This document shows, in pieces, positions 47,968-56,472 of a DNA stretch of 64,000 bases. Positions within the stretch are counted from its first letter, which is position 1; each line of letters opens with the position of its first letter. The stretch covers positions 806,001-870,000 of the forward strand of contig NZ_CP047957.1 in the NCBI RefSeq assembly GCF_014280035.1. Reading direction: 5' to 3'. Under the pieces are notes generated by a model, which was given only the letters and a program-made list of their open reading frames with translations, ran no database searches and had not been told where the DNA came from. This DNA comes from Synechococcus sp. A18-25c. Its GTDB lineage: Bacteria; Cyanobacteriota; Cyanobacteriia; PCC-6307; Cyanobiaceae. A program made the translations under genes and the position numbers.

Positions 47968-48863
47968 CCGAGACCCCTGGATAGCACCAAACCGCCCAGC
48001 AGGAGTGCTCCGATCTGGACCTGACGGGCGAAATGACGCGCATAAATCGCTGGCGCCTGTTGCTCTGAGCCCCGAAGTGTCTGGGTGGATTGCCAAAACC
48101 CCACGGTGGCTAGCCCCCAAATAGGCCAGAACACCACGCCCACTTCAGCGGACGCAGCTGCAATCGCCAGTGCCGCTGTGGTGAGGCCGTAGCCCGCCCT
48201 CACTGTTCTGACGGCTCTACGCCCTAAAGACAAGGCACTGCTGCGCAGCCCCAGCCGAGCATCGTCCGGGCGGTCGGCCATGGCGTACACCGTGTCAAAA
48301 CTGAAGGTCCAACAGACCGTGGCAAACCAGCAGCAGATCAGCGGCAGGGTGGGCCAAACATTGCCCTCAATCGCTGCCCAGGGGATCAGCACAGCGAAGC
48401 CCCAGCAGATCGCCAGGACAGCTTGCGGGTAGGGAAACCAGCGCTTGGCAGAGGGATAAAAAAGAATCGGTGGCAGCGCCAGCACTGCCAGCAGCAGGCA
48501 CAGCTGCAACACCTGAGAGGGAAAACTGAGCACCACCCCGAGGGACAGTGCCAGCAGCAGCAACAGGGCTACTACAGCTTGTGATCGGCCTAGTGCGCCG
48601 CTAGCCAGTGGACGTTGACGGGTGCGTTCGACCTCGGAATCGATCCTTTGATCCCAGAGATCATTGGCCACACAACCGGCGCCACTGACGGCAAGTCCAC
48701 CGATCAAGATGCGCAGGATCAGGGCTAGGGAAGGTGGTGCGGCTGGAGCCAGCCAAAGACTCCAGCCGGCCGGAATGAGCAGAATCAGGCGACCTGTGGG
48801 CTTGTTCCACCGCAGCAGGGCCAACCACGGTGTCGTGACGCGCGCAAAGGTCGTTCCGGTCAC
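47964..48863 (-). CDS. ubiA: 4-Hydroxybenzoate polyprenyltransferase-like enzyme
   Basis: 299-residue membrane prenyltransferase, probably acting in plastoquinone synthesis in cyanobacteria. The two Asp-rich motifs are NDLWDQRID (about 66-74) and DTVYAMADRPDD (about 188-199). It overlaps ldcA by 4 bp (ATGA). Divergent from ppx. Confidence 0.9.
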   Translation of the reverse strand: MTGTTFARVTTPWLALLRWNKPTGRLILLIPAGWSLWLAPAAPPSLALILRILIGGLAVSGAGCVANDLWDQRIDSEVERTRQRPLASGALGRSQAVVALLLLLALSLGVVLSFPSQVLQLCLLLAVLALPPILFYPSAKRWFPYPQAVLAICWGFAVLIPWAAIEGNVWPTLPLICCWFATVCWTFSFDTVYAMADRPDDARLGLRSSALSLGRRAVRTVRAGYGLTTAALAIAAASAEVGVVFWPIWGLATVGFWQSTQTLRGSEQQAPAIYARHFARQVQIGALLLGGLVLSRGLG

Positions 48864-48964
48864 GGTGCGAAGCGCTCAAACACGGGAATTTTCGAACCTT
48901 AATCAGCAGGCTCCCCCCCTGGAGAACCGATGGCAGAGTGGGGCCCACTCCTTCACGGTGCGCC

Positions 48965-50626
48965 ATGTCAGGTGCCGACACTTCGCCTGTGACTACCGTG
49001 GACCGAAATGATCAGCGCTTGCGCCAGGCTCTGGACGCGGGCCTGCGCGAGCCGCGGCAGGTTCGGCGCGTGGCTGCGATTGATGTCGGCACAAACTCCA
49101 CCCACATGCTCGTGGCGTCTGTGGAAGTGGCATTGGGCACGTTCACCATCGATCTAGCGGAGAAATCCACCACCCGCCTGGGTGAGCGCGATCCAGAGAC
49201 CGGTGAGCTCACGCCTGAAGCAATCGCCCGAGGATTGGAGAGCCTTCGCCATTTTCAGGAGCTTGCACTCAGTCACCAGGTGGAGCAGATCGTCGTCGCC
49301 GCCACCAGTGCGGTGCGTGAGGCGCCCAACGGCCGGGACTTTCTCCAGATGGTCAAGGATCAGCTGGATCTGGACGTGGATCTCGTCAGTGGTCCTGAGG
49401 AAGCGCGCCTGATTTACCTCGGTGTCTTGTCCGGAATGCCCTTTGGTGATCGACCGCATCTGGTGCTCGACATCGGCGGCGGATCCACCGAGTTGATCCT
49501 GGCGGATGGTCGGGATGCCCGCGCACTCACCAGTACCCGTGTTGGCGCGGTGAGGCTTCAGCGTGATTTCGTCAAAGATGACCCGATCCCACCACAACGT
49601 CGCTCCTTTCTTCAGGCCTTCATTCAGGGATCCCTGGAGCCTGCGGTGGACAAGGTGCATCGCCGGATCAAACCGGGGGAGACCCCGGTGCTGGTGGCAA
49701 CGAGCGGCACCGCCATGGCGATCGGTGCTCTGGCCGCCGCCGAGGATGACCGCCCTCCTTTGAAGCTGCATGGCTACAAGGTCTCTCGGCAGCGCCTGAA
49801 CCGCGTTGTGGAGAGACTCGCGACCATGACGCCTGATCAGCGACGCGGTCTCACAGCGATCAATGATCGCCGGGCCGAAATCATCGTGCCTGGATCACTC
49901 ATTCTCCAGACCACCATGCAGATGCTCGGGGTGGACGAACTGGTCCTGAGTGAACGAGCCCTGCGCGAGGGCCTGATCGTTGACTGGATGTTGCGTCACG
50001 GTCTTTTGGAAGACCGGTTCAGCTTTCAGAGCAGCATTCGGCAGCGCACGGTGCTTCATCAGGTTCAACGGTTTGCCGTGAATCAGACCCGTGCCGAGCG
50101 GGTGGCAAGTCATGCTCTAGGCCTGTACGACAACACGTACGGAACCCTGCATCGTGACGACGGATCTGGACGGGATCTGCTGTGGGCGGCCGCCATGTTG
50201 CATGCCAGCGGTCAGCACATCAATCTGTCCGCTTATCACAAGCACTCCTGGTATCTGATCCGTCACGGAGAGCTGCTGGGATATTCAGAAGCCGAGCATC
50301 TGATGATCGCGGCGATCGCGCGGTATCACCGCCGTAGCTTGCCTAAGAAGCGTCATGAGTCGTGGCAGGCATTGCAAACGAGGGACAACCGTCGAACTGT
50401 GTCCGAGATGTCCCTGTTACTGCGCCTTGCCGCCGCGCTCGACCGCAGGCCCGAGCCAGTGGTGAGAGCTCTGATCGCTGAGGTGGTCGGCCATCATCTC
50501 GTGCTTGAGCTCGTGCCTGAACGTCTCAATCAGAACGTCAGTCTTGAGCAGTGGAGTCTGGAGAGCTGCTCGGAGGTGGTGATGACGGTCACCGGGCTGA
50601 AGCTACAGGTGAAAATCAGGGATTGA
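48965..50626 (+). CDS. ppx: Exopolyphosphatase / GppA family protein
   Basis: 553 residues. The N-terminal ASKHA domain has IDVGTNSTHMLVA and the phosphate loop DIGGGSTELI (about 167-176). The C-terminal HD-like region spans about 345-553 (LLWAAAMLHASGQHINLSAYHKHSWYLI). It hydrolyses polyphosphate, or pppGpp as GppA. The ATG at 48965 gives MSGADTSPV. It overlaps the RodZ-like gene by 11 bp. Confidence 0.88.
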   Translation: MSGADTSPVTTVDRNDQRLRQALDAGLREPRQVRRVAAIDVGTNSTHMLVASVEVALGTFTIDLAEKSTTRLGERDPETGELTPEAIARGLESLRHFQELALSHQVEQIVVAATSAVREAPNGRDFLQMVKDQLDLDVDLVSGPEEARLIYLGVLSGMPFGDRPHLVLDIGGGSTELILADGRDARALTSTRVGAVRLQRDFVKDDPIPPQRRSFLQAFIQGSLEPAVDKVHRRIKPGETPVLVATSGTAMAIGALAAAEDDRPPLKLHGYKVSRQRLNRVVERLATMTPDQRRGLTAINDRRAEIIVPGSLILQTTMQMLGVDELVLSERALREGLIVDWMLRHGLLEDRFSFQSSIRQRTVLHQVQRFAVNQTRAERVASHALGLYDNTYGTLHRDDGSGRDLLWAAAMLHASGQHINLSAYHKHSWYLIRHGELLGYSEAEHLMIAAIARYHRRSLPKKRHESWQALQTRDNRRTVSEMSLLLRLAAALDRRPEPVVRALIAEVVGHHLVLELVPERLNQNVSLEQWSLESCSEVVMTVTGLKLQVKIRD

Positions 50627-51404
50627 GCTTGTACCAACGCACCTCTTCAATCGTGCCCAGGGCCTTGGGCGTTTCTTCGCCACGGCTAATCAGTACAAGA
50701 TCCGGTCGGCCGGCGTAGATCTCAACATCTGCATCCGCGGGCAATGTCTTGCTGTCGGCAAGAGTGCCTTCGAACAGCTCCGATCCATCGCTGTTGCGGA
50801 TCGACAGCCAGCTGGGTTCTGAGCTTGTGATGGTGATAACGGCCGGTGGTGTCGACGTCTCCAGTTCGACAACGCTGTCATCGCTGTCATCGTTGTCATC
50901 GTTGCTCACCACCTCTGAGGGCATGGCCTGTGGCGCTGTAGGGATGGCTGTGGTTTGGAGACTGCGCTGTTGGCTGGACAGCACCATGGCGCCACCGGCG
51001 ACGGCAGCAACGCTGATGGCTGCAGTGATCCAACGACCCCACGAATGTTGGGGACTGACCGTCATCATTTGAGTTGTGGTCTGAGCCTTGGCACTGGGGC
51101 CAGGCTCTGATGTCTTGCGGCTGCTCGGATTGGGAAGCGCTGTCTGCAATCGCTGGATCAGAGAGTCGCTGTCCACATGAAGTTTGGAGGCAACGCGGCG
51201 CGTCATGGCCGTAATGAAGACCGGTTCAGGTAGCCGATCGAGATCACCCGACTCAAGGGCGGCCAGTTGCTCGGTTCCCATGTTCAGAGCGCCAGCTAAT
51301 TGCTCGCAGGTCATCCCATGGGACTCCCGTGCCTGACGGAGCACTGCGCCGATGTCTTGGAGCGTTGAGGTGGATTCAGAATCCTTGTTGCGATCGGAAT
51401 CCAT
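50616..51404 (-). CDS. RodZ-like HTH membrane protein with DUF4115
   Basis: 262-residue protein: cytoplasmic helix-turn-helix (DIGAVLRQARESHGMTCEQLAGALNMG), one transmembrane helix near 125-145 (WITAAISVAAVAGGAMVL), an acidic spacer DDNDDSDDS, and a DUF4115 domain ending GTIEEVRWYKLNP. RodZ links MreB to the envelope. MDSDRNKD at 51404 is used; an ATG three codons earlier is possible. Acts probably in cell shape. Confidence 0.75.
   Translation of the reverse strand: MDSDRNKDSESTSTLQDIGAVLRQARESHGMTCEQLAGALNMGTEQLAALESGDLDRLPEPVFITAMTRRVASKLHVDSDSLIQRLQTALPNPSSRKTSEPGPSAKAQTTTQMMTVSPQHSWGRWITAAISVAAVAGGAMVLSSQQRSLQTTAIPTAPQAMPSEVVSNDDNDDSDDSVVELETSTPPAVITITSSEPSWLSIRNSDGSELFEGTLADSKTLPADADVEIYAGRPDLVLISRGEETPKALGTIEEVRWYKLNP
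50873..50908 (-). repeat. 9-bp tandem repeat coding acidic spacer
   Basis: CGCTGTCAT, CGCTGTCAT, CGTTGTCAT, CGTTGCTCA in a row (plus strand) encode DD/ND repeats of the RodZ-like protein. Confidence 0.7.
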
Positions 51405-51406
51405 CG

Positions 51407-51452
51407 ACCACATTCGCCCTTTTTTACAAAGCTCCTTTGAAATTAATGTGGT
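51407..51452. repeat. 8-bp inverted repeat around the RodZ-like start
   Basis: ACCACATT (51407-51414) and AATGTGGT (51445-51452), 30 nt apart. It frames AAAGGAG and the two ATG codons and could hide the start in an mRNA hairpin. Confidence 0.35.
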
Positions 51453-51587
51453 TTCACAGATCTGTCAGTACCAAGAAGCACACAGTCATTGTTGGTTGAG
51501 GCAGGGCTTCATTGCGGCCTATGACGATGACGGGTGTTCAGGGCTGGCTTCTGACTAACAAAAGGGGGTGTTCGCCTGGGTTTAAGG

Positions 51588-51827
51588 ATGTCGAGTGCGC
51601 GCAATCGTTCGCGTGAGCAGCTGTCTCCGCGGGCTCTGCTTCAGGACCTTCAAGGGGCTCGTGACGCCATGATTGCCTTTGATGGATACGAACCTCCGTC
51701 CACGGCTCTCCATGCCATGGCTCTGGATCGACCCAGTGCACCCACCACCACGGCTTCGAAGGGCTTGGAGCTCTTCGTTCGGCGGATTCAGATTTGGATG
51801 ACGACAGCGTTGAAGTTTGGTAGCTGA
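51588..51827 (+). CDS. Small basic protein, 79 aa, unknown
   Basis: 79-residue frame MSSARNRSREQLSPRALLQDLQ... with an amphipathic first half, a Pro/Thr-rich middle and a C-terminal WMTTALKFGS. Composition looks coding and an inverted repeat with T-run lies 115 bp downstream. No recognised domain. Confidence 0.5.
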   Translation: MSSARNRSREQLSPRALLQDLQGARDAMIAFDGYEPPSTALHAMALDRPSAPTTTASKGLELFVRRIQIWMTTALKFGS

Positions 51828-51941
51828 ATCAGTCCCATTCATCTATCCAGAACGGCGTTATTGTCTTGCGCATTGGAGTGAACCAAGGCTGGTGGTTTGA
51901 CTGAAGATTGTTGCTTTTGTTCCTTGATTAAATATAAAAGA

Positions 51942-51969
51942 GATCCCCTAATCATAAGGGAGTCTTTTT
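51942..51969. terminator. Hairpin with T-runs on both sides
   Basis: GATCCCCT (51942-51949) and AGGGAGTC (51957-51964) pair with one mismatch and one G-T pair; loop AATCATA. TTTTT follows on plus and CTCTTTTA on minus, so it may end both the 79-codon ORF and tRNA-Val. Confidence 0.55.
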
Positions 51970-51971
51970 AA

Positions 51972-52043
<72 letters not shown>

Positions 52044-52053
52044 GCACCCCATG

Positions 52054-52059
52054 ATCCTA
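52054..52059 (-). promoter_or_regulatory. Possible -10 box of tRNA-Val
   Basis: TAGGAT on the minus strand, 10 nt before the tRNA 5' end, fits a sigma70-type -10. No matching -35 was found, so this is tentative. Confidence 0.35.
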
Positions 52060-52082
52060 GACCACGGCCGGCCTCGCAGGCT

Positions 52083-52838
52083 TTAACGGTGAGGTCTGAA
52101 TAGGTGGTCATGATCCGGTGCATAGAGTTTTGAGCGCTGCTGACTGGAGCGAAAGGCAGGGCTGACGACATACAGCGTGGTCCGGATCAGATTGCGTTCA
52201 CGACTGGCCTTGGCCATCTGATCGAGTGGCACCATCATCATCCACTGATCTGGCCAGCTCACCCTGTAGCCAATCGCGACCGGTGTATCTGCTGGGTAGT
52301 GCTCCAACAATGTCGCCGCCACTTCGTCCACATGACGAGCACTCAAATAAAGACATAACGATGCTTGAAGTCGGGCCAAGTTTCCCAAGTCTTCTCGCTG
52401 TGGAACGCCGGTGCGTCCACCTGTTCGACTCAGAACGATGGTCTGAACAACCCCTGGAATGGTCAGTTCCGCATTCAGAGCGGCAGCTGTGGCCTGATAA
52501 GCACTCACGCCAGGGACAACTTCCACTTCAATGCCGGCATCTGCAAGTCCGCAGACCTGCTCATTCAAAGCGCTGTAAAGAGCAGGATCTCCATCGTGTA
52601 GTCGAACCACTCTCAGGCCTTGCTTGGCACGATCGATCATCAGTGGAAGCACGTCTTCCAGCGTGAGCGAGCTGGTGCGAATGCTTTCGCAACCCACGGG
52701 AGCTAAGCCAGCGATCTGAGGAGAGACCAGCGAGTCTGTCCAGATCAGCACGTCGGCCGCACGAATTCTCTCTTCAGCTCGACGGGTGAGCAGGTCAGGC
52801 GCGCCTGGCCCGGCACCCACGATTGAAAGCTTGATCAT
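52083..52838 (-). CDS. cobM: Precorrin-4 C11-methyltransferase
   Basis: SAM-dependent methyltransferase of corrin synthesis. The 251-residue product shows the family start [34 protein letters not shown] and [15 protein letters not shown]. It overlaps lgt by 4 bp. With the cobT-like gene in this window it supports cobamide synthesis. Confidence 0.92.
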   Translation of the reverse strand: MIKLSIVGAGPGAPDLLTRRAEERIRAADVLIWTDSLVSPQIAGLAPVGCESIRTSSLTLEDVLPLMIDRAKQGLRVVRLHDGDPALYSALNEQVCGLADAGIEVEVVPGVSAYQATAAALNAELTIPGVVQTIVLSRTGGRTGVPQREDLGNLARLQASLCLYLSARHVDEVAATLLEHYPADTPVAIGYRVSWPDQWMMMVPLDQMAKASRERNLIRTTLYVVSPAFRSSQQRSKLYAPDHDHLFRPHR

Positions 52839-53698
52839 GATCCATCTGTCTGTCGTAGGCCTGGGTCAGGGAGAGAGGCTTGGCGTCCATACAGCCAGTA
52901 CAGCCCGAGACTCGCCAGGGCCATCAGGCTGAAACTCATCAATTGAGCCGCACGCAATCCGCCATCGCAGAAGGGGGGCTGGCCTCCCAAGCAGAGAGGA
53001 TCAATCCTCAAGCCCTCAATCCAGATGCGACCAAGGCTGTAACTCAGTAAGTAGGTACAGCTGAGGGCCCCAGCAGGAAGTTGGAGCCTTTGACTGCGTC
53101 CTAGCTGGAAGAGCACCATCAGCAGCACAAAGACTCCGAGATTCCAGATTGACTCGTAGAGAAAGGTGGGGTGAAAAAATTCGGAGTCGCTGAAGATCTG
53201 AGGGCGGTTAGCAAAGGGAATGAACAGTTTCCAGGGAAGATTGGTTGGAACGCCGAAAGCCTCTGAATTGAAAAAATTTCCCCATCGGCCGATGGCTTGG
53301 CCCAGAACAACCGAGGGCACCAGAACATCCAACACATCCCAGAAGGCCACGCGCTTCCATCGGCAAAACAGGATCACGGCCAATGTGCCTGCCAGTAAGG
53401 CGCCGTGGATGGCAATGCCTCCCCTCCAAATGGCGAAGGCGTCCCACCAGGAGCGTTGGTAGCTCTGCCATTCGAAAGCGACGTAATACATCCTGGCTCC
53501 CACAACAGCTGCCAGCACCAGGATTGGAAGCAGGTCACTGATCAGATGGGAGTCCAACCCTCGTTGACGTGCCAACCAGCCGGAGAGATTGAGGCCGATC
53601 AGCACGGCCAGAGCAATCAGCAGGCCATACCAGCGGAGAACAAAAGGCCCGAGCTGAACCAGCTCGGGCCCGGGCGATGTGAACACTGCGGAGAACAC
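52835..53698 (-). CDS. lgt: Prolipoprotein diacylglyceryl transferase
   Basis: First enzyme of lipoprotein maturation, in the cytoplasmic membrane. The 287-residue product starts [19 protein letters not shown] and has about seven helices, [23 protein letters not shown] (essential Arg/Asn region) and [16 protein letters not shown]. It lies 5 bp after petA. Its first codons carry a terminator-like hairpin. Confidence 0.94.
   Translation of the reverse strand: MFSAVFTSPGPELVQLGPFVLRWYGLLIALAVLIGLNLSGWLARQRGLDSHLISDLLPILVLAAVVGARMYYVAFEWQSYQRSWWDAFAIWRGGIAIHGALLAGTLAVILFCRWKRVAFWDVLDVLVPSVVLGQAIGRWGNFFNSEAFGVPTNLPWKLFIPFANRPQIFSDSEFFHPTFLYESIWNLGVFVLLMVLFQLGRSQRLQLPAGALSCTYLLSYSLGRIWIEGLRIDPLCLGGQPPFCDGGLRAAQLMSFSLMALASLGLYWLYGRQASLPDPGLRQTDGS
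53646..53670 (-). promoter_or_regulatory. Terminator-like hairpin inside lgt start
   Basis: Perfect 10-bp stem GGCCCGAGCT / AGCTCGGGCC with loop GGTTC (minus strand), followed by TTTTG. It lies about 33 nt after the petA stop, within codons 10-18 of lgt, and may reduce readthrough from petA into lgt. Confidence 0.55.
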
Positions 53699-53703
53699 CG
53701 GGC

Positions 53704-54636
53704 TCAGACACCCTCAGCAGCTTGGACTTTTTCGATCTGCTTTTTCTTCAGAACCAACATGATCTGGGCCAGTGCAACAGCTGCGAAGAAAGCGAGTAAT
53801 CCGTAGATTCTGACTGGGTTCTGAAGCACAACCTCAGCGTCCATCTGTCCGAAACCACCGACGTTGGGATCGTTGGTCAGGGGAGCACCGGCAGTCACGG
53901 AATCACCTGTTGCCACGAGAAGTGCTGGGCCGACAGGGATGGTTTCGCTGACGCTGCTGCCATCGTCAGTGTTGATGGTGACCACCTTGGCGCCGTTGTC
54001 ACCGTCTTCGATGGAGTCGATGGTGCCGGTTGCAGAGGCCGTGAAGACGGTGTTGTTGCTCTTCTCACCAGTGGGATACACCTGGCCACGGCCACGGTTG
54101 CCGCCCACGAACACCTGATACTTGCCGAAGTGGATGTTGCTGTCGGTGGCAGGGTCGGGAGACAGGATCGGGAAGACGATCTCCTGATGTTGGTCACCAG
54201 GGAGGGGACCCACCAGAAGAATGTTGGGTTGATCGTCGCTGTACTGGGTGAAGTAAACACCTTCGGTTTCTTCCTTGATCTCGTCGGTCCAGCGATCCTG
54301 GGGCGCCAGAGTGAAGCCATCGGGCAGCTGAATCACAGCACCCACCTGCAGGCCGACGTCGCTGCCATCGGCTCCAATTTCCTGGAGACCTTCCTCATAG
54401 GGGATTTTGACGGACGCTTTGAACACCGTGTCCGGAAGCACCGACTGAGGCAGCTCAGCCTGGGTCAGTTTTTTCGCCAAGTGACAGTTGGCGCAAACAA
54501 TCTTGCCTGTGGCTTCGCGGGGGGCGTCGTAGTTCTGCTGAGCCCAGAAGGGATAAGCCCAGCTGCTGGACGGTGCTGAGAACACGGCAACGCCGACGAT
54601 TAGAGCGGCGAAAAGAGGTGAAAGAAGGCGGCGCAT
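53704..54636 (-). CDS. petA: Cytochrome f
   Basis: Heme c subunit of cytochrome b6f in the thylakoid lumen. 310 residues: signal sequence ending ASSSWA, mature start YPFWAQQNY (Tyr1 is the sixth heme ligand), heme motif CANCHLA, and a C-terminal membrane anchor (about 275-295). It follows petC by 45 bp, forming the usual petCA unit. Confidence 0.96.
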   Translation of the reverse strand: MRRLLSPLFAALIVGVAVFSAPSSSWAYPFWAQQNYDAPREATGKIVCANCHLAKKLTQAELPQSVLPDTVFKASVKIPYEEGLQEIGADGSDVGLQVGAVIQLPDGFTLAPQDRWTDEIKEETEGVYFTQYSDDQPNILLVGPLPGDQHQEIVFPILSPDPATDSNIHFGKYQVFVGGNRGRGQVYPTGEKSNNTVFTASATGTIDSIEDGDNGAKVVTINTDDGSSVSETIPVGPALLVATGDSVTAGAPLTNDPNVGGFGQMDAEVVLQNPVRIYGLLAFFAAVALAQIMLVLKKKQIEKVQAAEGV

Positions 54637-54681
54637 CGGAGACGGTGAGTCAGGGGAGAACGGCGGGAAAGGAATCGTGGA

Positions 54682-55218
54682 TCAGCCCCACCAGGGCTTC
54701 TCGCCCGTGCGGAAGTCGGTTTCGGTCCATTGGCTCACGAACACGTTGTCGTCTTCAACACTGACGTTCGCCAGGGCAAGGGACAGGGGTGCTGGACCGC
54801 GAACCACCTTGCCGGTGGCGTCGTACTGGCTGCCGTGGCAGGGACACATAAATTTGTTGGCACCGCTGTTCCAGGGCACGACACAACCCAAGTGGGTGCA
54901 GATGGCGTTGATGCCGTAGCTGCCAATGGCGTCATCGCCTTCGACAATCAAATAGGTGGGGTCACCTTTGAGGCCCTGGACAAGGCTGCGGTCACCGCTG
55001 GGATGATTACTCAGCCAACCACTGGCAGTGACCGGATTGCCCAGCTCATCCTTGGCCGTGGTGCCACCACCGCCTCCTGCAGCGCGAGGGGGGATGAAGT
55101 AGTTCACCACCGGATACAGAGCGCCGAGGGCCACGCCGGTCACAGACCCGAAGGTCAGCAGATTCATGAATTGCCGACGCCCCATTCCGGGCACATCACC
55201 TGCTGGCGTTTGAGTCAT
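54682..55218 (-). CDS. petC: Rieske iron-sulfur protein of cytochrome b6f
   Basis: 178 residues carrying the 2Fe-2S cluster. Cluster motifs are [10 protein letters not shown] and CPCHGSQYD. The N terminus has a Tat-like leader [16 protein letters not shown] that also acts as membrane anchor. It transfers electrons from plastoquinol to cytochrome f (petA next). tatC lies one gene away on the same strand. Confidence 0.96.
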   Translation of the reverse strand: MTQTPAGDVPGMGRRQFMNLLTFGSVTGVALGALYPVVNYFIPPRAAGGGGGTTAKDELGNPVTASGWLSNHPSGDRSLVQGLKGDPTYLIVEGDDAIGSYGINAICTHLGCVVPWNSGANKFMCPCHGSQYDATGKVVRGPAPLSLALANVSVEDDNVFVSQWTETDFRTGEKPWWG

Positions 55219-55322
55219 AACTGACTGTTGTTGGGCACTGAATGCGGTTCATTATGGACGCTGTAGGTCGTGTCACGCTCTGCGAAGACTGGACTTTTCA
55301 CCGATGTTTAAGGTCGCCATTT

Positions 55323-55670
55323 GTGCTTGTTGAATCACCCTTGTCGTCTCTGCCAGATCCCCTGACTGTGGATGAGGTGGTTGAACTTCTGCGCTCTCGC
55401 TGGCAAGCCAGCTACGACCTGCAATTGGTGACTCGCCGTCGCCGGATGTATCTGCAGGTGATGTGGGCCTATCTCGAGCAGCAATCGTTCCCTTTGAGCG
55501 AAGAGGCCTACCGATCTCACCTCGCCGAAGTGTTGGAAATCGTCAACCGATTGGGGCAGGCGGGGGTCGTTCGCGATTGGTTAAGCACCACTCGAGACCG
55601 TCCAAGGTTGGGAAAAGCCCTCAGCCTGCAGCTGCAGGGGGAGGAGCGGCTGGAGGAGTTTCTGCTTTGA
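55323..55670 (+). CDS. DUF3067 family protein
   Basis: About 115-residue soluble protein conserved in cyanobacteria and plastids (LTVDEVVELLRSRWQASYDLQL, YLQVMWAYLEQQSFPLSEEAY). Start is unsure: GTG at 55323 has AAGG 9 nt upstream, TTG at 55341 gives MSSLPDPLT, and ATG at 55242 adds a poor leader. Its last 50 bp overlap tatC on the other strand. Confidence 0.72.
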   Translation: MLVESPLSSLPDPLTVDEVVELLRSRWQASYDLQLVTRRRRMYLQVMWAYLEQQSFPLSEEAYRSHLAEVLEIVNRLGQAGVVRDWLSTTRDRPRLGKALSLQLQGEERLEEFLL

Positions 55671-56361
55671 AGCGCTGCACCAGCGCCACCAGAAGAACCC
55701 CGATCAGGTACAGCCCAGTGATCGCACCCCCCAGAAGAATCATCGTCACCGGGTCCGTTGAGGGGGTGAGCACCGCTCCGGCAAGAGCCGAAATCATCAC
55801 AACCCAGCGCCAGGCCGAGAGCATGCGTTTCCAGTTGACCAGTCCGAAGGCTCCCAGCAGTAACTGCAGCACGGGTAATTGGAAGGCCAGCCCAGTGGAC
55901 AGCATCAGAAGCAGAACGAAATCGAGGTAGCGCTCGATCGACCAGATTGGTTCCACCACATCAGCGCCGTAGCTCACCAAAAAACGCAGTGCTGCTGGAA
56001 CAAGGGCCCACCATGCGAACGCCAGGCCGGCCAAAAACAGCACGGCGGAACCCGCCACCGCCGGTGCAATCAGCCGGCGCTCACCACGGGTGAGGCCTGG
56101 AAGCACAAAGGCCAGGCCTTGATAAAGAACATATGGCAAAGCCAGGGTTAGACCGGCGTAACCGGCCACTTTGAAGGACACGAATAGGAATTCCCCCGGT
56201 GCCAACTGCAGGAACCGGATGGAACCTGCAGGCTCTTCGAGCACTCGGACCAGCGGCCGAACGGTCAGCAGGCAGGCCAGAGCGCAGAGGACCACAGCTC
56301 CAAGACTGCGCAGCACCCGTTGACGCAGCTCCTCCAGGTGATCCACCAGAGGCATCTCCAC
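55621..56361 (-). CDS. tatC: Sec-independent translocase subunit TatC
   Basis: Core of the Tat system that moves folded proteins across thylakoid and cytoplasmic membranes. The 246-residue product has six hydrophobic segments, the cytosolic signal-binding start EMPLVDHLEELRQRVLRSL and LAPGEFLFVSFKVAGYAGLTLALP. The C-terminal tail is Ala/Pro-rich. The reading frame continues open upstream for 37 codons without an ATG. Confidence 0.92.
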   Translation of the reverse strand: MEMPLVDHLEELRQRVLRSLGAVVLCALACLLTVRPLVRVLEEPAGSIRFLQLAPGEFLFVSFKVAGYAGLTLALPYVLYQGLAFVLPGLTRGERRLIAPAVAGSAVLFLAGLAFAWWALVPAALRFLVSYGADVVEPIWSIERYLDFVLLLMLSTGLAFQLPVLQLLLGAFGLVNWKRMLSAWRWVVMISALAGAVLTPSTDPVTMILLGGAITGLYLIGVLLVALVQRFKAETPPAAPPPAAAG

Positions 56362-56385
56362 GTCATTGGGAGGGCTGTCAAGACT

Positions 56386-56401
56386 CCCGATACGAATCGG
56401 G
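56386..56401. repeat. Inverted repeat upstream of tatC
   Basis: CCCGAT and ATCGGG around ACGA form a perfect 6-bp hairpin, 25 bp before the tatC ATG, in the gap after the NFACT gene. No T-run, so role unknown. Confidence 0.3.
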
Positions 56402-56472
56402 GGTGGCGGTGACAGTGCGCTTGGCTTGTCGGGCTCGGTCCTGGTCAGGGGGGCTTCACTGTCCGTTCAAGG

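Noticed and set aside
51352-51558. 68-codon plus-strand ORF
   Set aside because: It overlaps the RodZ-like start in antisense and shows no coding-like composition.
52044-52082. -35 box for tRNA-Val
   Set aside because: No hexamer at a normal spacing from TAGGAT.
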